DNA from: an uncultured Rhodopila sp.
GTDB taxonomy: Bacteria > Pseudomonadota > Alphaproteobacteria > Acetobacterales > Acetobacteraceae
Direction: 5' to 3'
Assembly: GCF_903944925.1 (NCBI RefSeq)
Contig: NZ_CAJATU010000054.1
Location: 1 to 38,176, forward strand
DNA: 38,176 nucleotides
The notes under the pieces were generated by a model that did no database searches, was not told the origin of the DNA, and saw nothing but the letters and a program-made list of their open reading frames with translations. Shown here in pieces: positions 34,390 through 38,176 of this stretch; position 1 is the stretch's first letter; each line of letters begins with the position of its first letter. The translations under genes and the position numbers were made by a program.

Positions 34390-35976
34390 TCACGCGGCGG
34401 CCATCCGCACCCGCAACGCCTCGGTCAGCTCGTCTCGCCGCGCCCATAGCGAGCGATACCACGCGATCCGCGGCGCCACCTGGTAGGCCAGCATGCGGTG
34501 CTCCGCGACGTGCCGGCGGCCGGCATCGCCGAGGTCACGGGCAAAGTCCGGCAGCGCCACCAGCCGCAACAGCCGGGCGTGGAACTCGGCCGGGTCGCGG
34601 AACAGCAGCCCGGTCCGCCCGTCCTCGATGCTGTCGCCGTAGACCACTGTGCTGGCCAAAGGAGCCACCCGGCAGGCCGCCGCCTCGATGAATTTCAGGT
34701 CGGATTTCGCCCGGTTGAAGGTGGTGTCGGATAGCGGCATCAGCGACACTTCGGACTCGCCGAGCAGCCGCAGGTAGGTCTCGTAGTCGCAGGTCGGGGT
34801 GAACGCCTTGTGCGGCGTCTCCAGCGCATCGAAGAAGCCCTGGTCATGCACCACCTGGAACCGCAGCCGATCGGCGGCCTTGCCGGCGACGGCGTTGATC
34901 GCAGGCATCAGCGGGCGCCAGTCGCGCTCCCGGTTCAACGCCCCGAAGAACAGCGTGATCGCCGGCATGGCGGCGAAGTTGCGCACCTCCGGCAGCGACA
35001 CCACGGCGTTCGGGAACACCGCGATCTCGGGGTTGTATTTGCGCAGCGCCTCCGCCATCGCGATGGTGCTGGTCTGCAGCGCATGCACGCCGCGAAACGT
35101 CAGGTCGCCGCCGACGCGCATCATCTGGAAATGGTCGGGGTGATCGTCGAACTCGGTCACCACCAGATAGCCGGCCGAGGTCAGGCTTCGCACGGTCGCC
35201 AACCCGTGCTCCCCGACCAGCACCGGGCGGTGCAGCACGAAGATGCGCGGCGTTTCGTCGTTCGGCTGGCGCGGATACACTTCCGAGGTCAGGATCGCCT
35301 GGACCGCCGGATCGGTTGCGATCGCCTGCAGCGGATGGACGACCCTTACATGCGACACGCCGCCCACCGGAGCCAGCATGTTGCCGGACAGCATGACCGG
35401 CTGGCGCGGTTCCTTGCGCACCCGCCAGGTCAGGTGGCTCGGCGCCGCGCGGCGGGCATACACCGCGGGATCAATGCCGAGCGCCACCAGGCCCGGGGCA
35501 AGCGCATCGGCGAACGCGGCCGCCTCGTCGCGGTCGGGTTCATACGGTGTGACGTCGCAGATGGTCAGGCCGACCTGCAGCAGGAGGTGGTGCATGGTGT
35601 CCTGGCTGAAGCCTTTTGGCGGCTCCGCCCCGCCGCGCAGCAGCGTTTCGGCCGCGCGCCAGTGCTCCGGGTTGGGGACCTGGATCAGCATGACGCCGTC
35701 GGGACTTAGCGCCGCGGCGTGGCGGCGGAGCAGCGCCCCGGGTTCGGCCGCATGCTCCAGGCTGCCGCGGTGGATGATGCAATCGAGGCCGTCTTGCAGG
35801 TCGGGCGGCAGCGTCTCGGTATCGGGTTTGGCGTCGAGGCCGAGCAGCCGCGCGGCGGGATTGAGCTGCCGGTAGGCCGCCGCCAGGCCGCCATCGTCGC
35901 TGCCGGCGAACAGCACGGAGCGCGCCGCCAGCGGGATGCGGTCCAGCAGGTCGATGTCTTGGGGGGCTGCTTGCAT
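34390..35976 (-). CDS. Methyltransferase-glycosyltransferase fusion protein
   Basis: A 528-aa two-domain protein. The N-terminal ~190 residues look like a class I SAM-dependent methyltransferase: motif I-like VLFAGSDDGGLA (21-32), an acidic strand end LLGLDAKPD, HRGSLEH (69-75) and SPDGVMLIQVPNPEHW. The usual GxGxG is degenerate (GSDDG), so activity is uncertain. The C-terminal ~320 residues resemble a GT-B glycosyltransferase (GT4-like): FFGALNRERDW, then YLRLLGESEVSLMPL and KFIEAAACRVAPLAS with GDSIEDGRTGLLF. It is the last gene of a three-gene minus-strand glycan operon, 44 nt after the pyruvyl-transferase-like gene. ATG 35976 is preferred over ATG 36012. Acceptor and sugar are unknown. 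Confidence 0.78.
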   Translation of the reverse strand: MQAAPQDIDLLDRIPLAARSVLFAGSDDGGLAAAYRQLNPAARLLGLDAKPDTETLPPDLQDGLDCIIHRGSLEHAAEPGALLRRHAAALSPDGVMLIQVPNPEHWRAAETLLRGGAEPPKGFSQDTMHHLLLQVGLTICDVTPYEPDRDEAAAFADALAPGLVALGIDPAVYARRAAPSHLTWRVRKEPRQPVMLSGNMLAPVGGVSHVRVVHPLQAIATDPAVQAILTSEVYPRQPNDETPRIFVLHRPVLVGEHGLATVRSLTSAGYLVVTEFDDHPDHFQMMRVGGDLTFRGVHALQTSTIAMAEALRKYNPEIAVFPNAVVSLPEVRNFAAMPAITLFFGALNRERDWRPLMPAINAVAGKAADRLRFQVVHDQGFFDALETPHKAFTPTCDYETYLRLLGESEVSLMPLSDTTFNRAKSDLKFIEAAACRVAPLASTVVYGDSIEDGRTGLLFRDPAEFHARLLRLVALPDFARDLGDAGRRHVAEHRMLAYQVAPRIAWYRSLWARRDELTEALRVRMAAA

Positions 35977-36020
35977 CGACGATCCCGCGCAATGAACGAA
36001 GCGGCGGACCATCGAAGGTT

Positions 36021-36944
36021 TCAGCCGATCGGCTGGAGTTCGTAGGGGGAATCATGCTGGTTCCGCAAGCACCATCGGCGGGCTCCGGGCGCGACGCAGC
36101 CGGGATTGCGCCGCAGCGCCGCAAGGGCGTCGAGCTGGCGCGACTGGCACTGTTGCAGCGCTGCATCGGGCGACAGTTGCGGCTCGGCCCGGGCGGCCCG
36201 TTCCAGCGCGCGCGCCGCCCGGGCGATCATCCGTTCGGCCGCGATGCCAGCGCCGTGGCAGGTGGCGAAGCCGGCTCTGGCGGCGAGCCATTCCGGCAGG
36301 GCGGAGGGCGGCAGGCTGGCGAAGCGGGGAACGACAGCGACGGTGTCCGCCCAGTCCCGCCATTTCGGCCGATGAATCCGGGCCAGCGGGCGGATCGGCA
36401 CCCACGGAACGCGCAGCGTATCGGCCACGATGATGCCGTGCAGCGCCTCGCTGAGCAGGACCCGGCAGCGTGCGATTTGGGCCAGGATGTCCAGCGGCTG
36501 GCCGCGCGGATCGATCAGGGTGACCCCGGCGATATCGGCGGCACGTTGCCAGGCGCCGCGGGCCGCGCTTTCAAAGTGGGGCATGAAGCCGATGGCGGTG
36601 CTCGGCGCGGGTTTGATCTCTATCGCGTGCGGCAGCAGCACGGCCGGGTCGCCGAGGCCGATCTCGCGGGGCAGGCCGAGCGTTGCCGCGGTGCGCGGGC
36701 CGCGGACCCAATGCACCGTCCAGGTCGCGTCCAGCGCCGGCTTGCCCTCGTAGCCGCCATAGGCCGCGCCGGCGACAAGTTTGCGTATTTCCGCCGGATG
36801 CCGCCGATCGAGCACGGAGCCGATGCCGAGGAAGCGGGTGGCGGGGTCGTCGTCGAAGAAGCCGGGCAGCAGCGCGGGCCACAGGACGGTGTTCAGCTCG
36901 TCGCCGAAATTGCTGGTCTCGCCGCGCCAGCGATACAGGATCAC
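36021..36944 (-). CDS. Polysaccharide pyruvyl transferase family protein
   Basis: A 307-aa protein of the polysaccharide pyruvyl transferase (CsaB/GumL-like) family, which adds ketal pyruvate from PEP to surface sugars. Features: NFGDELN (12-18) near the start, FLGIGSVL (38-45), VRGPRTAATLG (80-90), GDPAVLLP (98-105), FMPHFESA (120-127) and a histidine in SEALHGIIVADTL. The start is GTG 36944, overlapping the stop of the upstream GT2 gene (GTGA). The C-terminal ~60 residues are extra, with three cysteines. The family also contains non-pyruvylating exopolysaccharide proteins, so the reaction is inferred. Confidence 0.82.
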   Translation of the reverse strand: MILYRWRGETSNFGDELNTVLWPALLPGFFDDDPATRFLGIGSVLDRRHPAEIRKLVAGAAYGGYEGKPALDATWTVHWVRGPRTAATLGLPREIGLGDPAVLLPHAIEIKPAPSTAIGFMPHFESAARGAWQRAADIAGVTLIDPRGQPLDILAQIARCRVLLSEALHGIIVADTLRVPWVPIRPLARIHRPKWRDWADTVAVVPRFASLPPSALPEWLAARAGFATCHGAGIAAERMIARAARALERAARAEPQLSPDAALQQCQSRQLDALAALRRNPGCVAPGARRWCLRNQHDSPYELQPIG

Positions 36945-37900
36945 GCGGCGACCGGGGTTGCCGTCTGGCGCACTGCCGCCTCCGTCGCGCGCCAGCCGAG
37001 GGCGGCGCGGATGAACCCGGCGGCATAGGCCAGCCGCCAGCGGACGCCGAGCAGCAGGGTAGAGTGTCGCGGCACCAGCGCAGCCGGGGCGAACAGCGCG
37101 GCGACCAGCATGCGGCGGGGCAGCTCCTTCCACACCGTGTCCGGGCGGCGCAGCAGGCGGCGGGTCAGCACGGTGGAGGCGCCCTGCCAATAGAGCCGCG
37201 ATAGCAGCCAGGCCGGATCGAGCCGGCGCGCCTGGATCTGGTGATGCACCACGATGCGCGAGTCATAGCGCACGGAGTAGCCGGCATCCTGCAAGGTCCA
37301 GGCGAGCTGGACTTCCTCATCCGACAGCAGCGCGTCGCCGTAGCGGCCGATGGCGGTGCCGAAGCCGCCGGCGGCGAGCAGCGACAGGACATGCACCACC
37401 ATGTTGGCGGCATAGGGTTCGAGGTTTTCCGGCACCGCGGTGGTGCGGTATTCGCCGTTGCCCTCGTGCTCGATGATCGACAGCACGCCGCGCAGGGAAC
37501 GCGGCCACCAGGCGGGCAGGGGGGCCTCCCATTTCGGCAGGATGCGTCCGCCGATAAGGGCGGGGCGGCGGCCGGGCTGGGCGATGGAGTCGAGGATGGC
37601 CTCCACCCAGTCGGGGGCGGGGATGGCGTCGTCGTCGATATAGGCGATGAACGGGGTGCGCGCGGCCCAGGCCCCGGCGTTGCGGGCGAGGCTGATGCCG
37701 GGCTGGTTGAGGCGGACCAGGCGGGCGTTGTGTTGGGTTGCCAGTCCCGCCAGGTCCGCGGCGGCCGGGGCGGCGGAGGCGGAGTCCACCAGCAGGATGG
37801 TGAAGCGGTCGCGCGGGACGGTCTGGCGGCGCAGCCCGTTCAGGCAGTCGCGGACGTATTGGGGGCGGTCACGGGTGCAGATGCATACGGTGAGGTCCAT
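36941..37900 (-). CDS. Family 2 glycosyltransferase
   Basis: A 319-aa inverting GT-A glycosyltransferase. It begins with the GT2 nucleotide-binding strand LTVCICTRDRP (3-13), has the metal-binding YIDDDAIP (87-94) and the acidic catalytic region LLSDEEVQLAWTLQDAGY (191-208), and ends in a hydrophobic, arginine-rich tail (about 245-310) that may associate with the membrane. The donor is a nucleotide sugar; the acceptor is unknown. First gene of the three-gene glycan operon and overlapping the next by GTGA. The upstream 89 nt contain an AT-rich patch (about 37920-37960) that probably holds the promoter. Confidence 0.9.
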   Translation of the reverse strand: MDLTVCICTRDRPQYVRDCLNGLRRQTVPRDRFTILLVDSASAAPAAADLAGLATQHNARLVRLNQPGISLARNAGAWAARTPFIAYIDDDAIPAPDWVEAILDSIAQPGRRPALIGGRILPKWEAPLPAWWPRSLRGVLSIIEHEGNGEYRTTAVPENLEPYAANMVVHVLSLLAAGGFGTAIGRYGDALLSDEEVQLAWTLQDAGYSVRYDSRIVVHHQIQARRLDPAWLLSRLYWQGASTVLTRRLLRRPDTVWKELPRRMLVAALFAPAALVPRHSTLLLGVRWRLAYAAGFIRAALGWRATEAAVRQTATPVAA

Positions 37901-37989
37901 GGCCCCGACCGTAGGCCGGAAAAGTTGATAAAGTGTTAAGAAAGCCGGGAAAATACATCAGTCCGGGTTTCCGGATGCGCCAGCCCCGC

Positions 37990-38176
37990 CTATGCCGCGG
38001 CCGATCGCCTCGACGCGCCGATGGCTTCCTTGACCGCGGCGGTGACCATGGCGGCCGTGTCGGGAAGCCGAGGGAACGGCGCGGCGGCCTGATCGGCCAG
38101 CCCGCCATTGGCGAACGCGCCCAGCATCAGCCGCGCACTCTGCCGCATCGACTCCAGATCCGCCGGCAGCATCGGC
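37990..38176 (-). CDS. C-terminal fragment of an unidentified gene running off the window
   Basis: An open minus-strand frame enters from beyond the window edge and ends at a TAG at 37990-37992. About 61 codons are visible, containing an Ala-rich helical sequence (SARLMLGAFANGG, then LPDTAAMVTAAVKEAIG). An ATG at 38172 exists, but the frame continues open upstream, so this is more likely the 3' end of a longer gene. It shares the strand of the glycan operon, 89 nt before the GT2 start. No family can be assigned from this piece. Confidence 0.45.
   Translation of the reverse strand, partial: PMLPADLESMRQSARLMLGAFANGGLADQAAAPFPRLPDTAAMVTAAVKEAIGASRRSAAA

Overview
This is a 38-kb, very GC-rich chromosomal segment with dense, short-gapped genes and many 1-4 nt stop/start overlaps. 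Gene content (glcDEF, a nusA-infB operon with a YlxR-L7Ae fusion, DUF1491, two-domain RlmB, GFA proteins, dispersed 'GGCCGGGC..GCCCGGCCAT' palindromes) points to an alphaproteobacterium. Acetobacteraceae/Rhodospirillales is the most likely placement, but this is inferred from protein style and base composition, not from a marker gene. No rRNA, tRNA, CRISPR array, prophage or intact insertion sequence was seen. Most of the window is ordinary core chromosome with small accessory insertions.

Layout. 25-4840 (+): a glycolate oxidase operon, glcD-glcE-[small 3-TM protein]-glcF-[periplasmic TPR protein], with translational coupling at nearly every junction. 4953-7056: a small exported protein (-) and a GT-C/ArnT-like membrane glycosyltransferase (+) around a 313-nt AT-richer gap. 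7138-11499: gltX (-) divergent from comEC (+), which is followed after 5 nt by a manganese catalase. 11540-13605 (-): a HlyD/FUSC exporter pair. 13762-15120 (+): an unrecognised 452-aa protein. 15132-16752: a LysR regulator divergent from WrbA quinone reductase, with a dyad in the shared promoter. 16889-18571: a fumarate-reductase/ketosteroid-dehydrogenase-type flavoprotein. 18575-18775 (-): a 66-aa orphan.

19367-23009 (+) is an acyl-CoA module: class III CoA-transferase, a crotonase lacking both usual catalytic glutamates, an acyl-CoA dehydrogenase and DUF1491. It is interrupted by a 92-bp palindromic repeat. Then come a GFA zinc protein (+), and RlmB followed by a 2-keto-4-pentenoate hydratase-like protein (-). 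An acyltransferase-3 membrane protein (-) precedes the rimP-nusA-ylxR-infB-rbfA operon (+), which has an intrinsic-terminator-like hairpin in its leader.

Immediately after rbfA sits a Phd/VapC-type toxin-antitoxin pair, then an OHCU decarboxylase/HIU hydrolase fusion (plant allantoin-synthase domain order). 34390-37900 (-) is a surface-glycan operon: GT2 glycosyltransferase, pyruvyl-transferase-like protein, and a methyltransferase-glycosyltransferase fusion. The window ends inside an unidentified gene.

I found no convincing wholly new defence or mobile system. The observations most worth checking are the coupled membrane protein inside glcEF, the glutamate-less crotonase, the non-canonical start of the antitoxin, the rimP leader attenuator, the palindromic repeat family, and the orphan proteins.
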